Made by a program: the position numbers and the translations under genes
Part shown: one piece after another, positions 27,124-35,881 of the stretch
How positions within the stretch are numbered: the first letter of the stretch is position 1
Layout of the letters: each line of letters opens with the position of its first letter
The notes under the pieces: model-generated
Seen by the model: only the letters and a program-made list of their open reading frames with translations
What the model was told of the DNA's origin: nothing
The model's database searches: none
From: Limnohabitans sp. Rim8
GTDB lineage: Bacteria > Pseudomonadota > Gammaproteobacteria > Burkholderiales > Burkholderiaceae_C
DNA length: 64,000 nucleotides
Direction: 5' to 3'
Assembly (NCBI GenBank): GCA_945901045.1
Contig: CAMDKK010000009.1
Span: 19,997 to 83,996, forward strand

Positions 27124-28449
27124 ATGACCCTGCTGAATGAAACCCACAACCCCGCGCTGCGCAGCTGGGTGAGCTCTGCCCACACAGCCGGGACAGACTT
27201 TCCGATCCAGAACCTGCCCTTTGCGGCGTTTCGACGCCAAGGCGCCCGAGAATTTTTCCGCGGCGGCGTGGCCATTGGCGATCAGATTCTGGACTTGGCT
27301 GCGGTGGCCGCCAGCGGTGTGATCACCGGCGACGCCAGCACGGTGGTCCAAGCAGGCACACAAGACAAGCTCAATGCCCTGATGGCCATGGGCCCTTCTG
27401 CTTGGAGCGCCTTGCGCCTGGCCTTGTCCCGCGCATTGCGCGAAGGTGCACCCGAGCAAGCCGCCCTGCAAGCTTGCCTGGTCCCACAAGCCGAAGCCGA
27501 ATACGACGTGCCCGCCCGCATTGGTGACTACACCGACTTCTTCACATCCATTTACCACGCCACCAACACCGGCAAGCAGTTCCGCCCTGACAACCCCCTG
27601 CTGCCCAATTACAAATGGGTACCGATTGGTTACCACGGCCGCGCCTCCAGCATTGGCGTGTCGGGTCAGCAGTTTCGCCGTCCCGTCGGCCAGACCATGC
27701 CCCCAGGAACAACAGCACCTACACTGACCACGTGCAAGCGCCTGGACATGGAGCTGGAGCTGGGCATCTTTGTAGGCACCGGCAACGACCTGGGCGAAGC
27801 GGTGGACATCACCCAAGCCGAAGAACACGTGTTTGGCATTTGCCTGCTCAACGACTGGTCGGCCCGCGACATCCAGGGTTGGGAATACCAACCCCTGGGG
27901 CCCTTTCTGGCCAAAAACTTCGCCACCACCATCTCGCCCTGGATCGTGACGCTGGAGGCTTTGGCCCCCTACCGGGTCGCCTTCTCGCGCCCAGCCGAAG
28001 ACCCACAACCCTTGCCCTATCTGGACTCAGCGGCCAACCGGCAGGACGGCGCCTTTGACATCCAGTTGCAAGTGGGCATTCAAACACCCGCCATGCGAAC
28101 CGCAGGCCTGGCTGACGCCAGCATCTGCCGCACCAGTTACCGCCACGCCTACTGGACCGTGGCGCAAATGCTCACCCACCATACGGTCACGGGTTGCAAT
28201 TTGCAGCCCGGCGATTTGTTGGGCAGCGGCACTTTGTCAGGGCCGACGCTGGACCAGGCTGGCGCCTTGATCGAGCTGACCACCGGCGGCAAGAACCCGA
28301 TTACCTTGCCCAATGGCGAGCAACGCACTTGGCTGGAAGACGGCGACAGTGTGGTACTGCGCGGTTGGTGCGAACAAGCCGGTGCGGCACGCATTGGCTT
28401 TGGCGAGTGTGTGGGCACGGTGCTGCCTGCCCGTGAAATCAAGGCCTAA
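27124..28449 (+). CDS. fahA: Fumarylacetoacetase
   Basis: With the ATG at 27124 the protein is 441 residues, the length of full fumarylacetoacetases (HmgB/FahA). It has an SH3-like N-terminal domain, then DYTDFFTSIYHATN (metal Asp and catalytic His), MELELGIFVG (metal Glu pair), LLNDWSARDIQGWEYQPLGP (metal Asp) and GSGTLSGP. It hydrolyses fumarylacetoacetate to fumarate and acetoacetate, the last step of homogentisate catabolism. The homogentisate dioxygenase and isomerase genes are not in the window. In-frame codons before 27124 overlap the DUF2783 gene and are not used. Confidence 0.95.
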   Translation: MTLLNETHNPALRSWVSSAHTAGTDFPIQNLPFAAFRRQGAREFFRGGVAIGDQILDLAAVAASGVITGDASTVVQAGTQDKLNALMAMGPSAWSALRLALSRALREGAPEQAALQACLVPQAEAEYDVPARIGDYTDFFTSIYHATNTGKQFRPDNPLLPNYKWVPIGYHGRASSIGVSGQQFRRPVGQTMPPGTTAPTLTTCKRLDMELELGIFVGTGNDLGEAVDITQAEEHVFGICLLNDWSARDIQGWEYQPLGPFLAKNFATTISPWIVTLEALAPYRVAFSRPAEDPQPLPYLDSAANRQDGAFDIQLQVGIQTPAMRTAGLADASICRTSYRHAYWTVAQMLTHHTVTGCNLQPGDLLGSGTLSGPTLDQAGALIELTTGGKNPITLPNGEQRTWLEDGDSVVLRGWCEQAGAARIGFGECVGTVLPAREIKA

Positions 28450-28450
28450 C

Positions 28451-28490
28451 GCCAACCAAGTCCTAAGGCCAACCAAGTCCTAAGGCCAAG
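28451..28490 (+). repeat. Short tandem duplication, 17-bp unit
   Basis: GCCAACCAAGTCCTAAG occurs twice in a row plus a partial third copy, filling the gap between the fumarylacetoacetase stop and the asparaginase start. Confidence 0.85.
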
Positions 28491-28494
28491 CGGT

Positions 28495-29517
28495 ATGCAC
28501 TTTGAGCCCCTGATCGAGCTGACCCGCAATGGCGTGCAGGAATGTCTGCATTGGGGCGCCATGGCACTGACCGACACCGAAGGCCGTGTGTTGGCCCATG
28601 TCGGCAATCCGCACTGGCTGTGCTTTACCCGGTCTACCCTCAAGCCCTTGCAAGCCTTGCCGCTCGTGCACGCCGGGGGCGCGGCTCATTTTGGCTTGAA
28701 CTCGCAAGAACTGGCCATGCTGTGCGCCAGCCACAATGGCGAGGACATGCACGTCGCACAAGTGGGTTCGATTTTGCGTAAGACTGGACTCACGCCGACG
28801 CAAATGCAATGTGGTTGCCATGTACCTTACCGTTTCAGCTTTTTAGACCAGCCCATGCCCGAGGGATTTGTCTACGACGAGCGGCACCACAATTGCAGCG
28901 GCAAGCACAGCGGCTTTATGGCGTATTGCGTTCAGCATGGCTTGCCCATCGACACCTACACCGAGCTTGACCATCCCTTGCAACAGGCGGTGCGCTTGGC
29001 GGTGGCTGATGTGGCAGGGTTCAGCAGCGAACAGTTGAGGCTGGGCATTGACGGCTGCTCTGCACCCAACTACGCCATGCCCCTGTCCAGACTGGCGCGT
29101 TGCTATGCCCGTTTGGCCCGGCCCCAGGCTGCAGGCCACTATGGTGAAAGCCTGCAAACCCTCTCAAACGCCATGACCGCTCACCCCGAATTGGTCTCGG
29201 GTACCGGTCGCAATGATGCAGACTTCATGCGCGCGGGCCAAGGCGACTGGGTGAGCAAGGTGGGCGCCGATGGTGTGCAGGTGGTGGGCAGTCGCTCCCG
29301 AGGCCAAGCCTTGGCCATCAAAATCATGGACGGCAACAAAGCAGCACTCTTTGCCGCGACCGTGGAGGCGCTGGACCAACTGGGTTGGCTAGACGTTGCG
29401 CAAAGGGCTGAACTCTCACCTTGGCGTGCACAGCTTCTGAGCAACGTGGCGGGCTTGGCGGTAGGCGAGCGACGCCCCGTCTTTCGGTTGACTCACGGCG
29501 ACTCTGGCGCTCACTGA
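28495..29517 (+). CDS. Asparaginase of the Rhizobium-type (asparaginase II) family
   Basis: This 340-residue protein has the family landmarks RSTLKPLQALPLV, the SH-x-GE motif (CASHNGEDMH), NCSGKHSGFM with the catalytic Cys/Lys pair of this class, and IDGCSAPNYAMPL. It hydrolyses asparagine to aspartate and ammonia in the cytoplasm. No signal peptide is visible. It follows the homogentisate-type genes in the same direction, separated only by a 17-bp tandem duplication. Confidence 0.88.
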   Translation: MHFEPLIELTRNGVQECLHWGAMALTDTEGRVLAHVGNPHWLCFTRSTLKPLQALPLVHAGGAAHFGLNSQELAMLCASHNGEDMHVAQVGSILRKTGLTPTQMQCGCHVPYRFSFLDQPMPEGFVYDERHHNCSGKHSGFMAYCVQHGLPIDTYTELDHPLQQAVRLAVADVAGFSSEQLRLGIDGCSAPNYAMPLSRLARCYARLARPQAAGHYGESLQTLSNAMTAHPELVSGTGRNDADFMRAGQGDWVSKVGADGVQVVGSRSRGQALAIKIMDGNKAALFAATVEALDQLGWLDVAQRAELSPWRAQLLSNVAGLAVGERRPVFRLTHGDSGAH

Positions 29518-29547
29518 GCAGCCATCAGATCAGGCTTTGGGGCCGCT

Positions 29548-30225
29548 TTAGCGCTGTCCAAAAATGGCTGTCCCGATGCGCACCATGGTGCTGCCCTCGC
29601 TGACGGCCACATCCAGATCCGAGCTCATGCCCATGGACAAGGTGTCCAACTGCAGACCTGTTGACTTCAAGCGCAGCCACAAAGCATGCGCCTGTGCATG
29701 GACCGCACGGGTAGTTTCCTCGTCACCGGGCTCAGGGATGGTCATGATGCCGCGCAATTGCAAGTGCGGCAAAACTGCAACGGCCTCTGCCAGCGCCAGC
29801 GCTTGGTCGGGCGCCACGCCCGACTTGTTTTCGCCGCCATCCAAATTGACTTGAATGCAGACCTGCAAGGGTGGCAAAGAGGGCGGGCGCTGGGCCGACA
29901 AACGCTCGGCCGTCTTGAATCGGTCAATCGAATGCACCCAATCAAAATGCGCAGCAACCAAACGTGTTTTATTGCTCTGGACCGGTCCGATGCAATGCCA
30001 CTCGAGGGCAAGATCCTGCAAAGCTTGGATTTTGTCCACGCCTTCCTGGATGTAGTTTTCACCAAAAGCGCGTTGCCCGGCCGCATGGGCAAGACGCACC
30101 TCTGGCGCGCCAAATGTTTTGGACACGGCAAGCAAGCGCACACTGGCTGGGTCGCGCCCTGCGGCCTGGCAAGCGGACGCAATGCGCGTTTCTACGCCTT
30201 GAAGATTCTGGGCAATGGTGGACAT
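29548..30225 (-). CDS. yggS: YggS-family PLP homeostasis protein
   Basis: This 225-residue single TIM-barrel PLP protein has the PLP lysine K36 in LLAVSKTFG, FGENYIQEGVDKI, WHCIGPVQSNKTR, and the phosphate-binding SMGMSSDLDVAVSEGSTMVRIG. YggS/PLPBP proteins buffer free pyridoxal phosphate and have no known enzymatic role. It is divergent from pilT, a widespread arrangement in proteobacteria. Confidence 0.94.
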   Translation of the reverse strand: MSTIAQNLQGVETRIASACQAAGRDPASVRLLAVSKTFGAPEVRLAHAAGQRAFGENYIQEGVDKIQALQDLALEWHCIGPVQSNKTRLVAAHFDWVHSIDRFKTAERLSAQRPPSLPPLQVCIQVNLDGGENKSGVAPDQALALAEAVAVLPHLQLRGIMTIPEPGDEETTRAVHAQAHALWLRLKSTGLQLDTLSMGMSSDLDVAVSEGSTMVRIGTAIFGQR

Positions 30226-30280
30226 AATCGTGCCAAGGGTACCAAATTCACAGAGTACCTCTGACCATCAGGGAGGGTCT

Positions 30281-31330
30281 ATGCAAATAGAACAATGGCT
30301 GCGCATGGCTTTGGCCTTGGGTGCATCGGACTTGCATCTGTCCGCCGGTCTGGCGCCGATGGTTCGGGTCCATGGCGAATTACGCACTTTGGACACGCAA
30401 GCGCCCGTTTGCACGGATACGCAAATCAGGCAAGTCCTGGCGCACATCATGCCGCCCGCACGTTGGGCGGTTTTTACCGATACTTTGGAAGATGACTTTG
30501 CCATTGAATGGGCTGATGGTGGGCGCTTCAGGGTGAACGCCTTTCATCACCAAAGAGGACCGGGCTTGGTCATGCGGGCCATTGCGCAACAGGTACCTCG
30601 ACTGGGTGACCTGCATGCGCCAGAGCTGTTGAGTTCATTGGCCCTCAAGTCCAGCGGCTTGATTTTGGTCACAGGGCCTACGGGATGTGGCAAATCGACC
30701 CTGCTGGCAGCGCTTTTGGACCATGCCAACCGAAGCTTGAGGGGTCATTTGCTGACCATCGAGGACCCGATTGAATTCGTGCACACTCCGCTGCAATGCG
30801 CCGTTAACCAGCGCGAGGTGGGGCTGCATACCCACAGTTTTGAAGCCGCACTGCGCTCGGCTTTGCGCGAAGACCCCGATGTGATCCTGATCGGTGAGCT
30901 GCGGGACCTGGCAAGCATCCGCCTGGCCTTGACGGCCGCAGAAACCGGGCATTTGGTTCTGGCCTCATTGCACACGGCCAGCGCCCCCAGGGCCGTGGAC
31001 CGGATCGTAGACGTCTTTCCTGCCGAAGAAAAAGACATGGTGCGAACCATGCTCTCGGAGTCCTTGTTGGCGGTCGTGGCGCAAACCTTGTGCAAGCGTG
31101 AAGACGGGCAAGGGCGCATCGCTGCACACGAGGTCATGCTGGCCACTCCCGCAATACGCAATTTGATTCGCGAGGGCAAGGTCGCGCAACTGTATTCAGC
31201 GCTGCAAACCGGAGGGCAAGCGGGTATGCAAACCCTGGACCAAAGTCTGCAGGCTTTGGCCAAAAAATCACTGATTTCGATGGCCACAGCCCGTGCATTG
31301 GCCCGTTTCCCTGAAAATTTCCCAGCTTGA
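30281..31330 (+). CDS. pilT: Type IV pilus retraction ATPase PilT
   Basis: The ATG at 30281 follows GGGAGGG and gives 349 residues. The N-terminal PAS-like region has ASDLHLSAGLAPMVRVHGEL. The ATPase core has Walker A GPTGCGKST (about 132-140), the Asp box TIEDPIEFVH, Walker B VILIGELRD and the His box LVLASLHT. The PilT-specific C-terminal motif AIRNLIREGK is present, which separates it from PilB. PilT powers pilus retraction and twitching. pilU, often next to it, is absent. Confidence 0.92.
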   Translation: MQIEQWLRMALALGASDLHLSAGLAPMVRVHGELRTLDTQAPVCTDTQIRQVLAHIMPPARWAVFTDTLEDDFAIEWADGGRFRVNAFHHQRGPGLVMRAIAQQVPRLGDLHAPELLSSLALKSSGLILVTGPTGCGKSTLLAALLDHANRSLRGHLLTIEDPIEFVHTPLQCAVNQREVGLHTHSFEAALRSALREDPDVILIGELRDLASIRLALTAAETGHLVLASLHTASAPRAVDRIVDVFPAEEKDMVRTMLSESLLAVVAQTLCKREDGQGRIAAHEVMLATPAIRNLIREGKVAQLYSALQTGGQAGMQTLDQSLQALAKKSLISMATARALARFPENFPA

Positions 31331-31404
31331 TCACCGCAATACGTCTTCGCACTGCCTCGCCACCTGCTAAATTACACGTTTTATTCTATGAGGTGAAAAA
31401 CACC

Positions 31405-32319
31405 ATGAGCAGCTTGAACCCTAAATCCTACGCTACCTCACCCGCCCGCCGTGTGGCCTTTTTGGGCCTGGGGGTGATGGGCTATCCGATGGCTGGCCAC
31501 TTGGCACTGGCCGGTCACCATGTCACGGTCTACAACCGCACGCCCGCCAAAGCCCAAGCCTGGTGCGCGGAGTTTGCTGGCTCTCAGGGCATAGCGCAAG
31601 CGGCGACACCCCGTGAAGCGGCAGCCAACGCCGAGATCGTGTTTTGTTGCGTGGGCAACGACGATGACTTGCGCGGCGTGGTGCTGGGCGCAGACGGTGC
31701 TTTTGCGGGCATGCAAAAAGGCGCCATCTTTGTCGACCACACCACCGCATCCGCCAGTATTGCTCGCGAATTGAGCATCGAAGCCCACAAATTGGGACTG
31801 GCCTTTGTAGATGCGCCAGTCTCAGGGGGGCAAGCCGGCGCACAAAACGGCATGCTGACCGTCATGTGTGGCGGCAACGCGACTGACTTTGAAGAGGTCA
31901 AACCAGCAGGCATGGCTTTCTCCCGCGCCTTTACATTGCTCGGCGAGCCGGGCGCGGGGCAATTGGCCAAAATGGTCAACCAGATTTGCATTGCCGGCCT
32001 GGTACAAGGCCTGTCCGAAGCGATTGCCTTCGGTCAACACGCCGGTCTGGACATGAATGCAGTGCTGGAAGTGATCAGCAAAGGCGCCGCACAAAGCTGG
32101 CAGATGGAAAACCGCGGTAAAACCATGGTCGCCGACCAATTTGAGTTTGGCTTTGCCGTCGACTGGATGCGCAAAGACTTGGGACTGGTGCTGGACGAAG
32201 CGAAACGCAACGGTGCACGTTTGCCAGTGACGGCCTTGGTTGATCAGTTTTACGCCGATGTCCAACTGATGGGCGGACGCCGCTGGGACACCTCCAGCCT
32301 GATCAAGCGTTTGCGCTGA
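31405..32319 (+). CDS. 3-hydroxyisobutyrate dehydrogenase-like NAD(P)-dependent oxidoreductase
   Basis: The start at 31405 is behind GAGGTGAAAAACACC and gives 304 residues. The Rossmann motif GLGVMGYPMAGHLA (21-34), substrate-binding DAPVSGGQAGAQNG (136-149) and catalytic K189 in QLAKMVNQ place it in the beta-hydroxyacid dehydrogenase family (MmsB, GarR, GlxR). Which hydroxyacid it uses cannot be told from sequence. It is convergent with dolP, with a shared hairpin between the stops. Confidence 0.88.
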   Translation: MSSLNPKSYATSPARRVAFLGLGVMGYPMAGHLALAGHHVTVYNRTPAKAQAWCAEFAGSQGIAQAATPREAAANAEIVFCCVGNDDDLRGVVLGADGAFAGMQKGAIFVDHTTASASIARELSIEAHKLGLAFVDAPVSGGQAGAQNGMLTVMCGGNATDFEEVKPAGMAFSRAFTLLGEPGAGQLAKMVNQICIAGLVQGLSEAIAFGQHAGLDMNAVLEVISKGAAQSWQMENRGKTMVADQFEFGFAVDWMRKDLGLVLDEAKRNGARLPVTALVDQFYADVQLMGGRRWDTSSLIKRLR

Positions 32320-32333
32320 CCAGGCAAGAGGGA

Positions 32334-32357
32334 CTCGGCCCGACTTATTTGGCCGAG
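32334..32357. terminator. Bidirectional hairpin between convergent genes
   Basis: CTCGGCC and GGCCGAG form a 7-bp GC-rich stem with a 10-base loop between the oxidoreductase stop (32319) and the dolP stop (32345-32347, inside the loop). There is no clear T-tract, so intrinsic termination is only likely. Confidence 0.45.
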
Positions 32358-32971
32358 GTTTGAGCGCTCAGGCGCTTGAGCTCTTCTTCAGAGATGATGT
32401 CCAGCAAGCGCACCACCTTGGTGACGCCGCCAATGCTGCGCGCAATGTCGGTCGCACGCTGGGCTTCACGGCTGGTCACACGGCCCATCAAATACACCAC
32501 ACCGTATTCGGTCACGACTTTGAAAGCATTGGACTGCAGGTCTTTGGCGTCCACAAACAAGGCTTTGATCTGACCTGAAATGATGGCGTCTTTCGATCGC
32601 TGCGTCAGCGAGCTGACGGGTTGAACTGTCAACTCATTGGCCACGGCTTTGACATTTTCTTGGCTCTGAGCAATCTTGTTGGCCTTGTCTTTGTCGGCTG
32701 CGGTACTGACCTCGCCGGTCAACAGCACCTGGCGGTTGTAGCTGGTCACATTGATGTGTGCGCTATCGCCCAAGTTTTGTCGCATGCCATGCGCTGTGCG
32801 CAGCTCAATACTTTCATCTTCGAGTTGCATGCCCGAGGTTCGGCGATCGACCACCACCATGCCGGTCATTACCGCTCCGCCCACCATCAGCGGCGCGCAA
32901 GCAGACAAAGTCATGATCACAGCCGCAGCGGCCAAGCTTGAGATCACAATTTTTTGAAATGATTTGTTCAT
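32345..32971 (-). CDS. dolP: BON-domain outer-membrane lipoprotein DolP
   Basis: This 208-residue protein has a lipoprotein signal peptide ending LSAC (lipidated C25) and two BON domains (about 45-125, with VTSYNRQVLLTGEV, and 125-195, with FKVVTEYGVVYLMGRVT). DolP (YraP) supports outer-membrane integrity and septal peptidoglycan amidase activation. The order rsmI/yraN/SIS/dolP is the same as the E. coli yraL-yraN-diaA-yraP neighbourhood. Its ATG overlaps the TGA of the SIS gene. Confidence 0.9.
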   Translation of the reverse strand: MNKSFQKIVISSLAAAAVIMTLSACAPLMVGGAVMTGMVVVDRRTSGMQLEDESIELRTAHGMRQNLGDSAHINVTSYNRQVLLTGEVSTAADKDKANKIAQSQENVKAVANELTVQPVSSLTQRSKDAIISGQIKALFVDAKDLQSNAFKVVTEYGVVYLMGRVTSREAQRATDIARSIGGVTKVVRLLDIISEEELKRLSAQTSAK

Positions 32972-33555
32972 TCACTTAACTCCTGTTCGCCCAATAATTG
33001 GGCATCCACACCGTCGCACAAGCAGTGCAACACCAATTGTTGAACCTCGCGAATGCGCGCCACCCGGTCATGGGGCACGCAGACGTGCACATCTGTTTCA
33101 CGCAGCAGTTTAGCCAATGCACCGCCCCCTTTGCCCGTCAAGGCTATGACCGTCATGTCGCGTTCATGTGCCGCGTGCACGGCCTGCTGCAACACGGGCT
33201 CTTCGCCTGCGGTGGTCAACACCATCAGCACATCGCCGGTATGGCCCAAAGCGCGCACTTGTCGCGCCAAAGCCTGGTCCTCGGGCGCAACCGCCAAGAC
33301 TGCAAAATCGCCGCTCAGCGCCAAGGCGGCCAGTTCAGGTCGCTCGCGCTCAAATCCACCGACAAACAAGCTGGCGAAATACTGGGCCGAAGGCGCGGTA
33401 CCGCCCCAACCTGCAACCAACACGGTTCCGCCACTGGTGACGCAGGCGAGCAAGGCTTGCACGCCCGACTCCACCGGTTTGGCCAAAGGTTCTGCCGCCT
33501 GGTACTGCAGGTCGGCACTGTCAATAAAATGTTGCTGGATGCGCAGGTCTAACAT
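32968..33555 (-). CDS. SIS-domain protein (DiaA/GmhA-like)
   Basis: The 195-residue protein has a sugar isomerase (SIS) fold: VLVAGWGGTAPSAQYFASLFVGGF in the sugar-phosphate loop, GDVLMVLTTAGEEPVLQQAV and TVIALTGKGGGALAKLL. In E. coli the gene at this position is diaA, a DnaA-binding initiation factor. The GGT-APSAQ variant of the usual GNGGSAADAQ loop and the gene order favour a DiaA-type role over heptose isomerase GmhA. Overlaps dolP by four bases. Confidence 0.82.
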   Translation of the reverse strand: MLDLRIQQHFIDSADLQYQAAEPLAKPVESGVQALLACVTSGGTVLVAGWGGTAPSAQYFASLFVGGFERERPELAALALSGDFAVLAVAPEDQALARQVRALGHTGDVLMVLTTAGEEPVLQQAVHAAHERDMTVIALTGKGGGALAKLLRETDVHVCVPHDRVARIREVQQLVLHCLCDGVDAQLLGEQELSE

Positions 33556-33599
33556 GAGCGGGATGATAACCCTTCGATGCGACCCTTCCAGCGAAAACT

Positions 33600-33983
33600 T
33601 CAGGCACCGTCACCGTCAAATGCCGATTGCAACCACTGCAAACCCTCGGCTTCGACCACCACCACGTCAAACCGAGAGGGGGGCAGTTGCCGATAACGCA
33701 TCAAATAATGGCGGGCAGCAAACACGATGCGCCGTTGCTTAACCGCCCCCACACTGGCGGCGGCACCGCCAAAGGCGCGCGTCGCCCTGTGGCGCACCTC
33801 GACAAAGACCACTGTTGTATCGGGCAATTGCATGATCAAATCAATTTCGCCACCCCCTCGCCCAGGGGTCCGATAATTGCGCTGTAACAAACGCAAGCCT
33901 TTGTCTTGTAAATAGGCCAATGCGGCCTCTTCTGAGGCATCACCCCGGGACTTGGTGGTTTGATTTTTATTGAGGAATTCCAT
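33600..33983 (-). CDS. YraN-family (UPF0102) nuclease-like protein
   Basis: This 127-residue protein has the UPF0102 restriction-endonuclease-like fold: ASEEAALAYLQDKGLRLLQRN, GGGEIDLIMQLPDTTVVFVEVRHR with the D-x(n)-E-x-K-like acidic residues, and VGAVKQRRI. Function is unproven in the family. Its start codon shares one base with the divergent rsmI TTG start. Confidence 0.88.
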   Translation of the reverse strand: MEFLNKNQTTKSRGDASEEAALAYLQDKGLRLLQRNYRTPGRGGGEIDLIMQLPDTTVVFVEVRHRATRAFGGAAASVGAVKQRRIVFAARHYLMRYRQLPPSRFDVVVVEAEGLQWLQSAFDGDGA

Positions 33984-34951
33984 TGACTTTGCCTACCTTG
34001 ACTGATGAACCCGCGGAGCACGCCACCCCGACTTCAACTCTGAGTTCGAATGCCTGGGCGCGGGCTTTGACGGCAGCGCATGACACCAGCGCCCATCAAA
34101 ACCATCCAACACACACACTGTATGTCGTTGCCACCCCGATTGGCAACCTTTCTGACATCACTTTGCGAGCATTGCATTTGCTCAACCTGTGCGAGGTGAT
34201 CGCCTGTGAAGACACGCGCCACACGCAGCAGTTACTGCGCGCCTATGGCATTGACAAAAGCGGTGCACAACTGATCGCACTGCACCAACACAATGAACAC
34301 GAAGCTGCGCAAACCGTGATTTCACGCTTGGCACAAGGTCAGCGTGTCGCTTATGTGAGCGATGCAGGCACGCCGGCCATCAGTGACCCGGGTGCCCGCT
34401 TGGTCGACGCCACGCGCAACGCAGGTTTTCGCGTCTTGCCTTTGCCGGGCGCCAGCAGCGTCACCACGGTATTGAGTGCTGCAGGCATGACCGGGCAAGA
34501 CGGGTTTGTGTTTGTCGGCTTCTTGCCCAGCAAAGCCACCGAAAGACAACACGCGGTTCAAAAATTGGCCAGTGAAACCCGCGCCATTGTGTTGCTTGAA
34601 GCACCGCACCGCATAGAAGCTTTGTGCCAAGCCCTCAGCGTGCTGGGCACACGACGGGTCACCATTGGGCGCGAATTAACCAAACAGTTTGAAAACATCG
34701 ACACCCTGGCCGCGTGTGAACTGCCAGCGTGGTTGGCTGGCAAACCCGAGCGACAGCGCGGTGAGTTTGTGTTGGTGATCCATGATGCACCCGCAGCCCA
34801 TGTTCAAGGCGATGGCCTGCGTGTCCTGCAGTTGCTGCTGCCAGAGCTGCCCCTCAAAACGGCCGTCAAGCTGGCCGCCGAAATCAGTGGCGAATCGAAA
34901 AATTTTTTATACGATCAGGCCTTGGTGCTGAAAAATGCTGCGGCCGAATAA
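33983..34951 (+). CDS. rsmI: 16S rRNA (cytidine(1402)-2'-O)-methyltransferase RsmI
   Basis: This 322-residue tetrapyrrole-methylase-fold enzyme has LYVVATPIGNLSDITLRAL, ACEDTRHTQQLL, VAYVSDAGTPAISDPGARLV and PLPGASSVTTVLSAAGM. It 2'-O-methylates C1402 in the ribosomal P site with RsmH. The TTG at 33983 behind TGAGGAATTCCA is the only well-placed start. It adds a poorly conserved 45-residue leader ahead of THTLYVVATP, and no ATG is available in between. It overlaps the divergent yraN start by one base. Confidence 0.93.
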   Translation: MTLPTLTDEPAEHATPTSTLSSNAWARALTAAHDTSAHQNHPTHTLYVVATPIGNLSDITLRALHLLNLCEVIACEDTRHTQQLLRAYGIDKSGAQLIALHQHNEHEAAQTVISRLAQGQRVAYVSDAGTPAISDPGARLVDATRNAGFRVLPLPGASSVTTVLSAAGMTGQDGFVFVGFLPSKATERQHAVQKLASETRAIVLLEAPHRIEALCQALSVLGTRRVTIGRELTKQFENIDTLAACELPAWLAGKPERQRGEFVLVIHDAPAAHVQGDGLRVLQLLLPELPLKTAVKLAAEISGESKNFLYDQALVLKNAAAE

Positions 34952-34971
34952 GCCTGAACAAGACACACAAT

Positions 34972-35877
34972 TTATCGTTTTCTCAACCCCAGCCACATCA
35001 CAGCAGCGACCACCAGCAATGCGCCTGCAACCTGCATGGGCGCTATCGACTGGTCCAGCAAAGCCCAGGCCAAGACCAGCGCGCAGACCGGCTCAATGTT
35101 CATGATGGCCGAATTGCCCACCACCCCCAAGCGTGGCAATACGGTGAACATGATGGTGAAAGCGGTGCCATAAAAAAATGTCAGCATCGCCAAGCCCCAC
35201 CAACCCGCCTGCGCCGTCGGCCAATGAAATCCTTCAAAAGACAACGCTCCTGAAATCGCCAACACCGCCACCAAGCCCATGGTGGAGAAGGTGCGCAAGC
35301 GACCATCCAGGCCGACCACCTCATGCTGCGTGAGCACCATGGCCAAACCAAAAGTCGCTGATGCGGCCAGCGCAAAAGCAATGCCAGCACCGATCTGACT
35401 CCAATGGGCAGCAGCGCCAAGCCCGGAAGCAGCGCCAAACACATCGAGCGCCATGGCCAAGCCGATCAACATCACAGGCATGGCCATCAACACCGCCCGT
35501 TCGGCTTTGTGTTGGTAGAGCACGCGGGCCCATACCGCCGTGGACAGCGGGTAGGTGTTGAATGCCAGCAATGCCAAAGCCACCGGCAAGCGCGCCACCG
35601 ACGAATACAAACACATGCTTTGCACGGCAATCAGTCCGCCAATGATCAACAAGAATTTTTTATCTCTTGTCGTCGTCGCAAAAGACACTTTTTGCTGCCA
35701 GAGCAACAAGCCCACCACCAAAGCTGTGACGGCGCTGCGGCAACTGACCGCCGTCACAACATCGACCCCGTTGTTGAAGGCAAAACGGGCAGCCACATGG
35801 TTGGCCCCCATCATGAAGGCGAGCAGCAACAAAGTAGCGAATGCGGTACCCGTCAGGGCTTTGCGGTCAGAGGTCAT
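34972..35877 (-). CDS. EamA/DMT-family transporter
   Basis: With the ATG at 35877 (MTSDRKALTG) it is 301 residues and ten predicted membrane helices in two EamA repeats, with AFMMGANHVAARFAF in the first and FYGTAFTIMFTVLPRLGVVG in the second. Such carriers export or import amino acids and other metabolites. It starts 4 bp after the PanE-like gene and ends the long minus-strand transcript that begins with hpaR. The substrate is unknown. A fit with the aldolase/reductase pair is possible. Confidence 0.87.
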   Translation of the reverse strand: MTSDRKALTGTAFATLLLLAFMMGANHVAARFAFNNGVDVVTAVSCRSAVTALVVGLLLWQQKVSFATTTRDKKFLLIIGGLIAVQSMCLYSSVARLPVALALLAFNTYPLSTAVWARVLYQHKAERAVLMAMPVMLIGLAMALDVFGAASGLGAAAHWSQIGAGIAFALAASATFGLAMVLTQHEVVGLDGRLRTFSTMGLVAVLAISGALSFEGFHWPTAQAGWWGLAMLTFFYGTAFTIMFTVLPRLGVVGNSAIMNIEPVCALVLAWALLDQSIAPMQVAGALLVVAAVMWLGLRKR

Positions 35878-35881
35878 TCTT

